From IMG/VR virus record IMGVR_UViG_3300032093_001067, positions 1-20,116 of that record: a stretch of DNA of 20,116 nucleotides; one strand, written 5' to 3'. Of this stretch, positions 8,224-13,694 are shown one piece after another. The position numbers and the translations under genes are program-made. A model generated the notes under the pieces. The model had not been told where the DNA came from, did no database searches, and worked only from the letters and a program-made list of their open reading frames with translations. The number at the start of each line of letters is the position of its first letter. Within the stretch, counting starts at the first letter, position 1. The stretch comes from a virus.

Positions 8224-8345
8224 CGTTGCCTGTAATGGGCGTAATGTATATGGATATGAACAACGCTACGGCAATGGCGATGGAAGAGGCAAGAAAAATG
8301 CGCGAGTTGCGCACTAAAATACTTTTAGATATACGGGGTGAATAA
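8052..8345 (+). CDS. Small membrane protein overlapping the preceding gene
   Basis: This 97-residue protein sits in a different frame from the gene above, sharing 8052-8223. It has a basic N-terminus (KYKKKNRGAD), one transmembrane helix near residues 40-64 (PFTLLLTILVLCIVLVIALP) and a charged C-terminal helix ending KILLDIRGE. Its TAA overlaps the ATG of the next gene (TAATG at 8343-8347), the same join used between genes throughout this genome, which supports it being real. A start at ATG 8136 (MANDTPENE) is an alternative. An inner-membrane protein with a periplasmic helix would suit a spanin- or holin-like role, but no spanin signature or lipobox partner was found. Confidence 0.6.
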   Translation: MATGKYKKKNRGADDINNRGSVHNIVVPMANDTPENEPHIPFTLLLTILVLCIVLVIALPVMGVMYMDMNNATAMAMEEARKMRELRTKILLDIRGE

Positions 8346-8860
8346 TGCTTACAATCTTTTCGACTTTCGTTTCGTTCTTGATGGGTGGCTTACCTAAGCT
8401 TCTCGACTTCTTTCAAGACAGACAAGACAAGTCACATGAGCTAAAGCTTGCCCAGATGCAAACTGAGCGTGAGTTGCAATTAGCCGCTGCCGGTTTTATT
8501 GCGCAAGAAAAAATAGAAGCCATTAAGCTAGACGAGATCAGAACTCAGACACAATCTGCGGAGAAAGTCTCGCTAATCGACGCACAATCTGCGGAGATGC
8601 AAGCTATCTATGCGCACGACACTTCCCTAAATGAAGGCACATCCAAGTGGATGAAAGACCTCCGCGCTAGTGTGCGCCCTGTAATTACCTACGGATTCTT
8701 TTTCTTGCTGGTGGCTATTGATGCGGTGATTGCTTACAAAGGTCTTACAACTGGCGTGGAGTTTACAGCGTTAGCCGACCAGTTATGGGATAACGAAACG
8801 CAAGCGTTATTCGCTTCGATTATTGCATTTCACTTCGGTGGAAGGGCGTTTGGCAAATGA
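8345..8860 (+). CDS. Holin-like multi-span membrane protein (3TM type)
   Basis: This is a 171-residue protein. An amphipathic hydrophobic N-terminus (MLTIFSTFVSFLMGGLPKLL) is followed by a long charged coiled coil (about residues 25-95). Two C-terminal hydrophobic segments then flank 'ASVRPVITYGFFFLLVAIDA' and 'ALFASIIAFHFGGRAFGK'. The motif R-P-V-I-T-Y near 109 and the ending F-H-F-G-x-R are the marks of the three-transmembrane holin family first described for gene-transfer-agent release. Within the coiled coil a 15-bp DNA repeat (8550-8564 and 8583-8597) gives QSAE twice at an 11-residue period. Its ATGA overlap with the lysozyme gene (8857-8860) couples the two, consistent with a lysis cassette. 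Confidence 0.75.
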   Translation: MLTIFSTFVSFLMGGLPKLLDFFQDRQDKSHELKLAQMQTERELQLAAAGFIAQEKIEAIKLDEIRTQTQSAEKVSLIDAQSAEMQAIYAHDTSLNEGTSKWMKDLRASVRPVITYGFFFLLVAIDAVIAYKGLTTGVEFTALADQLWDNETQALFASIIAFHFGGRAFGK

Positions 8861-9333
8861 TCAGCCCCAAAGCCTTAAAGATGATTAAGCACCATGAGGG
8901 AGTAAGGAATAAACCTTACCGGTGTCCAGCACGACTTTGGACAGTTGGCGTAGGTCATGTAATTGATCCTAGCCATGCGAGAGTGCCGTTTGAGGAGCGC
9001 AGTTATCTGGAAATTCCGGATGGCTGGAATCGCAAACTAACGATGGAAGAAGTTGATGCCATACTTGCTCAAGATCTTAAAAGGTTTGAACGTGGAGTTC
9101 TTAGATATTGTCCTAGTGCTGGCACTAAGCAAAGCTGGTTGGATAGCTTGGTCAGCTTTAGCTTTAACGTAGGGCTAGGAACATTACAGAGGTCAACTCT
9201 ACGTCAGAAACATAATCGTGGTGACTATGATGGTGCTGCTGATGAGTTCTTAAAGTATTCTTTAGGAGGCGGTAAGGTTCTTAAAGGACTCGTTAATAGA
9301 AGAAAAGATGAGCGAGCTATGTATCTAATGTAA
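8857..9333 (+). CDS. Endolysin, T4-type lysozyme (glycoside hydrolase 24)
   Basis: This 158-residue muramidase would cut the peptidoglycan glycan strand at the end of infection. Aligned by eye to T4 lysozyme with a constant offset of 3, E14 matches catalytic Glu11, Y21 matches Tyr18, T29 matches Thr26, and G31-V32-G33-H34 matches the GxGH loop. The position of catalytic Asp20 is C23 (YRCPARLWTVGVGH). The C-terminal part has the usual DSLVSFSFNVGLG helix, corresponding to the conserved D-x-L-V-S-x-x-F-N-x-G motif, and LVNRRKDERAMYL. There is no signal peptide or SAR segment, so release should depend on a holin, for which the gene just upstream is the best candidate. The start overlaps that gene by ATGA. 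Confidence 0.93.
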   Translation: MISPKALKMIKHHEGVRNKPYRCPARLWTVGVGHVIDPSHARVPFEERSYLEIPDGWNRKLTMEEVDAILAQDLKRFERGVLRYCPSAGTKQSWLDSLVSFSFNVGLGTLQRSTLRQKHNRGDYDGAADEFLKYSLGGGKVLKGLVNRRKDERAMYLM

Positions 9334-9334
9334 T

Positions 9335-9363
9335 TTGTAATATGATTGCAATAAGTATATGAT
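9335..9363 (+). promoter_or_regulatory. Possible sigma70-type promoter before the Cys-rich protein gene
   Basis: In the 41-nt gap after the endolysin gene, TTGTAA (9335-9340) and TATGAT (9358-9363) are spaced by 17 nt. Matches to consensus are 4/6 and 5/6. Transcription would begin near 9370, leaving only about 5 nt before the ATG at 9375, which also lacks a Shine-Dalgarno sequence. The AT-rich composition could produce such a match by chance. Confidence 0.4.
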
Positions 9364-9374
9364 ATATAGATCAA

Positions 9375-9575
9375 ATGCCTAAAATCAAAATACCTGATGA
9401 CTGCATGCCAGCTTGTATTAGCTGCGCTTTCTATACTTGCGAGCCTAAAGAAGATGTAGGCTTCTGCTACCGATACCCACCTACGATTATTGAAGTGGAA
9501 GGCGATTATGATAGTTGCTATCCGGTTACTGGTCGAACGGATTGGTGCGGTGAATTTGTCCGTAGGGTGAACTAA
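9375..9575 (+). CDS. Small cysteine-rich protein
   Basis: This 66-residue protein has seven cysteines at 10, 14, 17, 22, 31, 48 and 58, ending in a D-W-C-G-E-F motif. The C-x3-C-x2-C-x4-C cluster followed by GFCYRYPP and a late CGEF suggests a metal-binding (zinc or iron-sulfur) mini-fold, but I cannot name a family with confidence. Small proteins with a terminal CGEF/CGEW occur widely in phages and bacteria. No ribosome-binding site is visible, and a possible promoter lies immediately upstream. Its last base is the first base of the next gene's start (TAATG at 9573-9577), so it is probably translated together with the metallophosphoesterase. Confidence 0.7.
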   Translation: MPKIKIPDDCMPACISCAFYTCEPKEDVGFCYRYPPTIIEVEGDYDSCYPVTGRTDWCGEFVRRVN

Positions 9576-10522
9576 TGAAAATCACAGACGAAGAATTTAT
9601 TGAAGTATGGAATCAGTATAACTCAGCGTCTCAAGTATCTAAAGCATTAGGATTAACTATTCGGCATACTCACTCTAGGCGTAGAGACATAGAGAGTAAA
9701 CACTCTATTGTGTTAACTGCTAACGATGCTCGAAGCCCTACATTCAATATAACCATTCCTCAAAATGGAGTTAGAGTTAATGTAGAGATGGATGATGGTG
9801 TGATTATGGTCGCATCAGATTGCCACTATTACCCCGGAATTATATCAACGGCTCATAAGGCTTTTGTTAAACTTATACCAATGCTATCTCCTCGCATGCT
9901 CATAATGAACGGAGACGTTTTTGATGGGGCTGCAATATCTCGTCACGATCCTATAGGTTGGCAAAAGCTACCATCAGTAAAGCAGGAATTAGATGCTTGT
10001 CAGGAACGATTAAGTGAGATTGAGGCTGTTGCTAAAAATGCAAAACTGCATTGGACTTGGGGAAATCACGATTTACGCATGAATACTAGGCTCGCTGCTC
10101 AAGTAGGTACAGCATTTGAGGGCGTTCAAGGATTTAATCTAACTGACCATTTCCCACGTTGGAAGTTCTCAACAAGTATTATGGTTAACGATCATACGAT
10201 GATTAAGCATCGCTGGCATAACGGAATACACGCTGTCTATAACAATACTTTGAAATCAGGAACTAGCATCGTTACTGGTCATTTACATAGCCTTAAAGTT
10301 ACTCCATGGACTGATTACACAGGTACGAGATACGGTGTAGATACAGGTACTATGGCTAATTTAGATGATCCTGCCTTTGAGTATGCAGAAGATAATTCAC
10401 GCAACTGGCGTTCTGGATACGCTGTATTGACGTTCTGGCAGGGTAAATTGATGCCTCCTGAGCTATGTGAAGTAATCTCCGAAGGCATTGTGTACTTTAG
10501 AGGTCAAATTATTGAAGTGTAG
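9575..10522 (+). CDS. Calcineurin-like metallophosphoesterase
   Basis: This 315-residue protein carries the full two-metal signature: SDCH (81-84, the D-x-H element), NGDVFD (112-117, GDxxD), GNHD (163-166), a His in KHRWH (211-215) and GHLH (235-238, GHxH). An N-terminal segment (residues 1-45) with NQYNSASQVSKALGLTIRHTHSRR reads like a small helix-turn-helix, an arrangement seen in phage members of this family. It should hydrolyse phosphodiester or phosphomonoester bonds. The substrate is unknown, and DNA, RNA or a nucleotide are all possible. It overlaps the upstream gene by one base and ends 9 nt before the next gene. Confidence 0.9.
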   Translation: MKITDEEFIEVWNQYNSASQVSKALGLTIRHTHSRRRDIESKHSIVLTANDARSPTFNITIPQNGVRVNVEMDDGVIMVASDCHYYPGIISTAHKAFVKLIPMLSPRMLIMNGDVFDGAAISRHDPIGWQKLPSVKQELDACQERLSEIEAVAKNAKLHWTWGNHDLRMNTRLAAQVGTAFEGVQGFNLTDHFPRWKFSTSIMVNDHTMIKHRWHNGIHAVYNNTLKSGTSIVTGHLHSLKVTPWTDYTGTRYGVDTGTMANLDDPAFEYAEDNSRNWRSGYAVLTFWQGKLMPPELCEVISEGIVYFRGQIIEV

Positions 10523-10531
10523 GAGAGCTAT

Positions 10532-10735
10532 ATGTCCGACTTTATTCAAAAACAAATTGATGCGTCTGAGCGTTTATTCAATGTAATGCTTGAGGATCAT
10601 AAGCAACGGTTTGAGAAAATTGCAGCAGTCTACGCATTAAGTGAAAGTCTGCAGAAAAAATTAAACGATCGTGATGCAGAAATTGCAAGGCTGCGTCAAC
10701 AACTACGAATCTATGAATCAATAGATTTTATGTAA
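10532..10735 (+). CDS. Small coiled-coil protein
   Basis: This 67-residue, almost entirely helical, highly charged protein (QKQIDASERLFNVMLEDHK..., LNDRDAEIARLRQQLRIYES) has a heptad-like spacing of Leu/Ile in its second half. No known domain is recognised. A strong ribosome-binding site (AGGAG at 10522-10526) precedes the ATG. It is the last gene of the rightward structural/lysis run, and its 3' end overlaps the end of the leftward operon by 25 bp (10711-10735). It could be an oligomerising accessory factor, but its role is unknown. Confidence 0.65.
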   Translation: MSDFIQKQIDASERLFNVMLEDHKQRFEKIAAVYALSESLQKKLNDRDAEIARLRQQLRIYESIDFM

Positions 10736-10959
10736 TTCATCATCTCAGCGTTCATTTTAGCTCTTGCCCATTTATCTGGTCCTGACAATTGCATCAAGGC
10801 TAATGAGAATTGCACGAAGTTATTGAGCTTCTCTAGTTCTAATTCATCTACTTCTCCATTACGTATTCCTCTGATGACGTTAGAAATGCCTATCCTATTT
10901 CCATCAATTATGGCTTGCCAGTCATAATCTTCCTTACGATTGCGTGGATTCTTAACCAT
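10711..10959 (-). CDS. Hypothetical small helical protein, last gene of leftward operon
   Basis: This 82-residue protein has a basic N-terminus (MVKNPRNRKEDYDW), then helices (GNRIGISNVIRGIRNGEVDE; LNNFVQFSLALMQLSG) and ends NAEMMNYIKSIDS. No family is recognised. Its ATG lies inside the end of the zinc-ribbon gene upstream (8-nt overlap, 10952-10959), a junction typical of translational coupling. The stop lies within the convergent coiled-coil gene, and no terminator hairpin is visible between the two converging transcripts. Confidence 0.65.
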   Translation of the reverse strand: MVKNPRNRKEDYDWQAIIDGNRIGISNVIRGIRNGEVDELELEKLNNFVQFSLALMQLSGPDKWARAKMNAEMMNYIKSIDS

Positions 10960-11122
10960 TATCGTCCGAAGTTTGTATATTCTTTTCGGTCGTGAGGTTT
11001 TCTATAGGTGTACACGTATGTATATCTGCTGGATTAACTTCTCCACAGCGTTGGCAAACCATAGGGATAGCCCATACACATTTGCATTCGTGTAACTCTT
11101 TTTCACATCTACCGCATCTCAT
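10952..11122 (-). CDS. Small zinc-ribbon protein
   Basis: This 56-residue gene is encoded between its neighbours by overlapping joins on both sides (ATGA with the 52-residue gene at 11119-11122, 8 nt with the 82-residue gene). Cysteines lie at 3, 6, 13, 15, 23, 26 and 37, in the order CGRC, CKC, CQRC and a lone Cys, with His11 and His35. The C3-x2-C6 and C23-x2-C26 knuckles are the usual zinc-ribbon pair. The C-terminal 18 residues are polar and probably disordered. It may bind nucleic acid or a host protein. The function is unknown. Confidence 0.7.
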   Translation of the reverse strand: MRCGRCEKELHECKCVWAIPMVCQRCGEVNPADIHTCTPIENLTTEKNIQTSDDNG

Positions 11123-11277
11123 AATGGCTCACCATTCTTTTCAGCTTCTTTATTCATTTCGCGTAATGCAGCTTGCCAGCCTTCCCATGCCCACCAGATA
11201 GGGCTATCTTTAGGGAAATCATTGTCTAGAGTTAAATCGTCTCCATTCCACCAGCCGAAGAATTGATCGTTATTCAT
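11119..11277 (-). CDS. Small acidic Trp-rich phage protein
   Basis: This is a 52-residue protein with six tryptophans: FFGWWNGDDLTLDNDF near the start and IWWAWEGWQAAL at 27-38, then a charged tail. The 'A-W-E-G-W-Q-A-A' motif, preceded by a WW-x-x-D/E stretch, recurs in many accessory proteins of phages as a short conserved module of unknown role. The ATG at 11277 is preceded by a purine stretch (GAAAGTGA) about 12 nt upstream, a weak ribosome site. It ends by ATGA overlap with the zinc-ribbon gene, which supports it as a real member of the operon. Confidence 0.65.
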   Translation of the reverse strand: MNNDQFFGWWNGDDLTLDNDFPKDSPIWWAWEGWQAALREMNKEAEKNGEPL

Positions 11278-11296
11278 CGTTTAATGTCACTTTCTG

Positions 11297-11494
11297 TTAT
11301 TTTCCGCAGATTCTTTGTTTAGCTTCTTTAAGATCAGAGTTCATTAGCCAAGCAGAGCATTGAGAATCGATTGTAAAGGCATTTTTACCGTCTCTAAAGC
11401 CAGCGTTATAGGCTGACTGTACTCTGGTAGTAAGCACAACAGAACAAGCCCACAGAGCCGCTAATAAAGCCGCAAACACTAATAGTATTTTCAT
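11297..11494 (-). CDS. Small membrane-anchored protein
   Basis: This 65-residue protein has an N-terminal hydrophobic helix (residues 3-22, ILLVFAALLAALWACSVVL) that is either a signal anchor or a signal peptide. 'LWAC' at 14-17 is lipobox-like, but Trp at position -2 is unusual, so lipid modification is doubtful. The exported or periplasmic part has two more cysteines (CSAWLMNSDLKEAKQRIC) that could pair. Its ATG overlaps the stop of the helix-turn-helix gene (ATGA, 11491-11494). The function is unknown, and superinfection exclusion or envelope modification are possible but unsupported. Confidence 0.65.
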   Translation of the reverse strand: MKILLVFAALLAALWACSVVLTTRVQSAYNAGFRDGKNAFTIDSQCSAWLMNSDLKEAKQRICGK

Positions 11495-11682
11495 AATAAA
11501 GCCCTAATGTCTGCTACTGGCATACCTAAGCACTCATGAATTCTAAGAATCATGTCCGCTGATACGTTTATTTTCCCGCTACGAATCTTACTTATCGTAG
11601 GAGGTGGCACATCTAAGGTACGGCTTAACTGAGCGTCATTCTTAATGCTGTAGCGTTGTTTAACTTCATCAAGCAATTTCAT
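11491..11682 (-). CDS. Cro/XRE-type helix-turn-helix regulator
   Basis: This 63-residue protein consists of a single DNA-binding domain. It has helix 1 (LLDEVKQRYSI), a helix-turn-helix across 'DAQLSRTLDVPPPTISKIRSG' (residues 16-36, with L19, the turn Val/Pro and I30-S31-K32-I33 of the recognition helix), and two more helices ending MPVADIRALL. It is likely a Cro-like repressor or transcription modulator that dimerises through the short C-terminal helix. A ribosome-binding site (GGAG at about 11689-11692) lies 6 nt before the ATG. The gene begins only 12 nt beyond the terminator T-tract, so its expression probably relies on read-through. Confidence 0.85.
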   Translation of the reverse strand: MKLLDEVKQRYSIKNDAQLSRTLDVPPPTISKIRSGKINVSADMILRIHECLGMPVADIRALL

Positions 11683-11693
11683 GGTTACTCCAG

Positions 11694-11723
11694 AATAAAA
11701 AAACAGGAGCCGAAGCCCCTGTT
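11694..11723 (-). terminator. Rho-independent terminator with UUCG loop
   Basis: On the - strand, AACAGGGGC and GCTCCTGTT (11723-11702) pair over 9 bp, with one G-U, around a TTCG tetraloop. A run of T residues follows immediately (11703-11697), continued by ATT. This is a textbook intrinsic terminator placed after the SSB-like gene and before the helix-turn-helix gene. Confidence 0.88.
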
Positions 11724-11725
11724 AA

Positions 11726-11745
11726 AGCCACGGAGGAGTGTGGCT
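11726..11745 (-). other. Hairpin upstream of the terminator
   Basis: AGCCAC (11726-11731) and GTGGCT (11740-11745) form a perfect 6-bp stem with an 8-nt loop in the 34-nt space between the SSB-like stop and the terminator. On the - strand transcript it is followed 2 nt later by the terminator hairpin. The loop holds CTCC, complementary to a Shine-Dalgarno core. It may modulate termination or protect the mRNA end. Confidence 0.5.
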
Positions 11746-11757
11746 GCGAGATCGTTA

Positions 11758-12012
11758 TCAAAATGGTATGAGATCGTCAGGATCAGCCACTACTACCGGC
11801 TTATTTACCGGCTTAGACGCTGCGTCAGTCTTTGGGCGTACCGATAAGCTAAAGAACTTTTTACCGTCCTTCTTGCTCTCTTTAAGCCAACCAGATAACC
11901 AGAAATCAGTACCAGATACATTGACGCTACCTGAATAGTCTGGATGGTTTTCACTCGTTTTATTCTCATTGCGGTATAAAACTCCACGGTCTGTATTATC
12001 GTATTCAGTCAT
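11758..12012 (-). CDS. Small SSB-like protein with SSB-type C-terminal tip
   Basis: This 84-residue protein resembles the DUF736-like phage/plasmid family: an N-terminal 'NTDRGVLYRNENKTSENHPD' stretch, then beta strands GSVNVSGTDFWLSGWLKES and KKFFSLSVRPK as in a small OB-like barrel. The last residues, ADPDDLIPF, closely match the acidic DDDIPF tip by which bacterial SSB proteins recruit partners. A GGGAAA ribosome site lies 5-6 nt upstream of the ATG. The gene follows ERF with 1 nt between stop and start, the classic pairing of an annealing protein with a single-strand DNA-binding protein. Single-strand binding is inferred, since I cannot verify the barrel. Confidence 0.7.
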   Translation of the reverse strand: MTEYDNTDRGVLYRNENKTSENHPDYSGSVNVSGTDFWLSGWLKESKKDGKKFFSLSVRPKTDAASKPVNKPVVVADPDDLIPF

Positions 12013-12013
12013 A

Positions 12014-12673
12014 TTATTTCCCTGTTGAAAATTTCTTAATTGCGCTGCGCTCTTTACTATCTAACCTACTCCAGAATGCAGTCTTTGTATCTGCGTCAAA
12101 CTCTTGCAGATTAATGTAATCAATGACTCCCTGCATATCATTACGTCCTATAAGCATACGTACATCCATAGCTATGTTTTCGATGAGTTCTTTAGTCTCA
12201 TCATCCATGCTATCAAATACATCTACGGTAATAGGCTTGGCTGATCGTGGCTCGTCTTTCTTAATCGTAGCGTCAACAGCGTCATGTTCTGTGATCTCTA
12301 GCGCATTTAGGAACAAGTATCGACGTAGATACGTATGCATCGATCCTAAAGCCTGTATAGGAGGTGCTTTACCTGCTCCTGCTTCTGCGGTAGGACTGCG
12401 GAAATAAACGACTCCACCGAACTCTGAGTCAAAGATACGTAATGTTGCTACATCTTCACTAATGCTAAAGACTGAGCATAGTCCTAGATCGTCAAATATC
12501 GTATTAATGCTAGGCAGGAAGTCTGCCAGTTCAAAGTATTTGAATCCTGCGAATGAGTTAAAGCCTGACTTCTTGAGCGGTAATTCTTGTAGTAATACTC
12601 TGGCTTTTTGCAGCTTGCTATATACAAGCCATTGCTGCTGTTCGTGCTGTTCCTGCAATTGATAGTCATTCAT
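12014..12673 (-). CDS. erf: ERF-family single-strand annealing recombinase
   Basis: This 219-residue protein matches the essential recombination function (ERF) family. Its core includes KKSGFNSFAGFKYFELADFL (residues 34-53), LPSINTIFDDLGL, a strand LRIFDSEFGGVVYFRSP, and the signature GKAPPIQALGSMHTYLRRYL followed by FLNALEITEHDAVDA (about 100-132). The C-terminal 75 residues form a separate helical domain of DnaA/NreA-like spacing. ERF proteins form rings that anneal complementary single strands in phage recombination and genome circularisation. An AGGAA ribosome site precedes the ATG by about 6 nt. The SSB-like gene directly downstream is its likely partner. Confidence 0.92.
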   Translation of the reverse strand: MNDYQLQEQHEQQQWLVYSKLQKARVLLQELPLKKSGFNSFAGFKYFELADFLPSINTIFDDLGLCSVFSISEDVATLRIFDSEFGGVVYFRSPTAEAGAGKAPPIQALGSMHTYLRRYLFLNALEITEHDAVDATIKKDEPRSAKPITVDVFDSMDDETKELIENIAMDVRMLIGRNDMQGVIDYINLQEFDADTKTAFWSRLDSKERSAIKKFSTGK

Positions 12674-12686
12674 AGTAGATTCCTAT

Positions 12687-12857
12687 TTATCTGAATTTTT
12701 TATACTGAACAATATTGATAGGTTGTGTTTTCTCAGAAGTAGATATTTTTTCAGCCGTTTTTTGATCCTTTCTAATTTTTGCAAAAGTCTTGCGAATGTC
12801 AGTCTTAACAGCCGTAACGTAGTCTTTCTTGTAAAGTATGTTTTTTTCATCGGTCAT
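12687..12857 (-). CDS. Small basic helical protein
   Basis: I take the ATG at 12857 (MTDEKNILYKK) because it overlaps the stop of the 32-residue membrane peptide (ATGA, 12854-12857). The longer frame to 12902 has no support. The 56-residue product is rich in Lys and Arg, with an amphipathic helix 'YVTAVKTDIRKTFAKIRKDQ' and a polar C-terminus. Its net positive charge suggests nucleic-acid binding, but no domain is recognised. It lies immediately upstream of ERF. Confidence 0.6.
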   Translation of the reverse strand: MTDEKNILYKKDYVTAVKTDIRKTFAKIRKDQKTAEKISTSEKTQPINIVQYKKFR

Positions 12858-12952
12858 ATTGAACACGCAATAATGTAGAGGAAAAGCAATATTACACCAC
12901 AAAGTATTGGATGACGAGCAAAGAAATCATTAGTGTTGAGCAATTTATTCAT
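12854..12952 (-). CDS. 32-residue single-span membrane peptide
   Basis: This micro-gene is supported by its joins. It starts 8 nt inside the end of the 65-residue gene (12945-12952), and its TGA overlaps the next ATG (ATGA). The peptide has a polar start (MNKLLNTNDFFARHP) and then a hydrophobic segment of about 16 residues (ILCGVILLFLYIIACS), ending two residues later. It should insert in the inner membrane. There is no strong ribosome-binding site, so translation by coupling is likely. The 'YIIAC' ending is lipobox-like, but a lipoprotein of three residues makes no sense. Confidence 0.55.
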   Translation of the reverse strand: MNKLLNTNDFFARHPILCGVILLFLYIIACSI

Positions 12953-13142
12953 AGTTATCATTCGATTCTAAAATATTAACAAGTTCGTGGATTTCTCTAG
13001 GTGCTACTAGCAATGCTTCGTATGCTATGTCTAGTATTTCCTGCTCCTGAGTAGTCCGTGGCTTTTTGTCTAAATTGTCAGCTAGTAGTCTAAGAGCATA
13101 AACAATCTCGGCTACTTCCCAATTGTGCATATCAGTTTTCAT
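12945..13142 (-). CDS. Small acidic helical protein
   Basis: The start is set at ATG 13142, not 13202. AAGGA lies 5 nt upstream, and the ATG overlaps the TAA of the 109-residue gene (TAATG). The 65-residue product has a helix 'NWEVAEIVYALRLLADNL', a Lys/Thr loop and a second helix 'QEQEILDIAYEALLVAPREI', ending in an acidic tail. Two amphipathic helices of this type often dimerise. No family is recognised. Confidence 0.65.
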   Translation of the reverse strand: MKTDMHNWEVAEIVYALRLLADNLDKKPRTTQEQEILDIAYEALLVAPREIHELVNILESNDNYE

Positions 13143-13471
13143 TAGTATCCTTCTAATGATTGATCTTTGCGTAATTGGATTTCGTAATCTGCTCTTGCCC
13201 ATCCATCTTCTACTGGATCATCGTAGCCAATTTCCTCAATACGATGCTCGACTATAGTCGCTATATAATTCTTGAGTCTGTGACGTACTACATCATCAGG
13301 GAAGTCACTATCGCAAATATAGGCAATAAACTCAGCTAAACATTCTCTAGCGTAATCGGCATCCATTGGCTTGCTAAACTTGTTTTTGTCTAGCTGATAT
13401 GGCTGAACTAACTCATGCGGATTACGAGTTAGCGATGACATTAAATCTTCTTCAAGGTCTGAGCGATTCAT
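13142..13471 (-). CDS. Hypothetical acidic protein
   Basis: This 109-residue protein has a strong ribosome site (AGGAGA, 13477-13482) 5 nt before the ATG. Its composition is acidic and helical, with an Asp/Glu-rich stretch 'DSDFPDDVVRHRLKNYIATIVEHRIEEIGYDD' split over residues 50-85. No motif is recognised. It is the second gene of the leftward operon, preceded by a short GC-rich hairpin. Early expression is inferred from its place just behind the strong promoter. Confidence 0.65.
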   Translation of the reverse strand: MNRSDLEEDLMSSLTRNPHELVQPYQLDKNKFSKPMDADYARECLAEFIAYICDSDFPDDVVRHRLKNYIATIVEHRIEEIGYDDPVEDGWARADYEIQLRKDQSLEGY

Positions 13472-13490
13472 AGTATTCTCCTAGTTGGTT

Positions 13491-13506
13491 AGGGGGCAAA
13501 CCCCCT
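13491..13506 (-). other. GC-rich intercistronic hairpin
   Basis: AGGGGG (13491-13496) and CCCCCT (13501-13506) form a perfect 6-bp stem with a 4-nt loop. On the - strand it lies between the stop of the 46-residue gene and the AGGAGA site of the next gene. No T-tract follows, so it is more likely a stability or processing element than a terminator. Confidence 0.5.
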
Positions 13507-13512
13507 GGCTGT

Positions 13513-13653
13513 TTAATTTACTTGAGCTGCTTTATATTCTGAATAAATTCGTTTAGCATCTTTTTTTGTACGGAAGTGACCAAAGTAAGCAAATATTCCG
13601 TTATTGCGTTCTACGTATATGTTCCATCCGTAATCTGTTTTTTCGAATCTCAT
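13513..13653 (-). CDS. 46-residue leader protein of the leftward operon
   Basis: This is the first gene behind the strong - strand promoter. The ATG at 13653 has a near-perfect AGGAGA ribosome site 5 nt upstream, and the same CTAGGAGAA block precedes the next gene. The 46-residue product is aromatic-rich and basic: an antiparallel pair of strands (YGWNIYVERNNGIFAYFGHF) followed by a basic helix (TKKDAKRIYSEYKAAQ). That strand-strand-helix mini-fold suggests a small nucleic-acid or protein binder. No family is recognised. Its position implies the earliest leftward expression. Confidence 0.7.
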   Translation of the reverse strand: MRFEKTDYGWNIYVERNNGIFAYFGHFRTKKDAKRIYSEYKAAQVN

Positions 13654-13694
13654 TTAGTTCTCCTAGTGAATTGATATTGTGTTGCAGCGAAGAA

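Noticed and set aside
8117-8314. 65-codon - strand frame in the lysis region
   Set aside because: Its hydrophobicity mirrors the transmembrane helix encoded on the + strand. No ribosome site or context supports it.
8550-8597. 15-bp direct repeat considered as a regulatory or mobile repeat
   Set aside because: Its 33-bp period is in frame and encodes a repeated coiled-coil unit (QSAE), so the protein structure explains it.
11738-11938. + strand frames opposite the SSB-like gene
   Set aside because: No ribosome site or domain. The - strand gene has family-like strands and the DDLIPF tip.
12123-12662. Several + strand frames opposite ERF
   Set aside because: Ser/Cys-rich shadow composition, against a clear ERF match on the - strand.
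13491-13506. GC-rich hairpin considered as a terminator
   Set aside because: No T-tract follows on either strand, and a ribosome site for the next gene lies 8 nt downstream.
13640-13660. TTCGAATC considered as a tRNA T-loop
   Set aside because: No acceptor, D or anticodon stems can be drawn around it. It codes for the start of the 46-residue gene.
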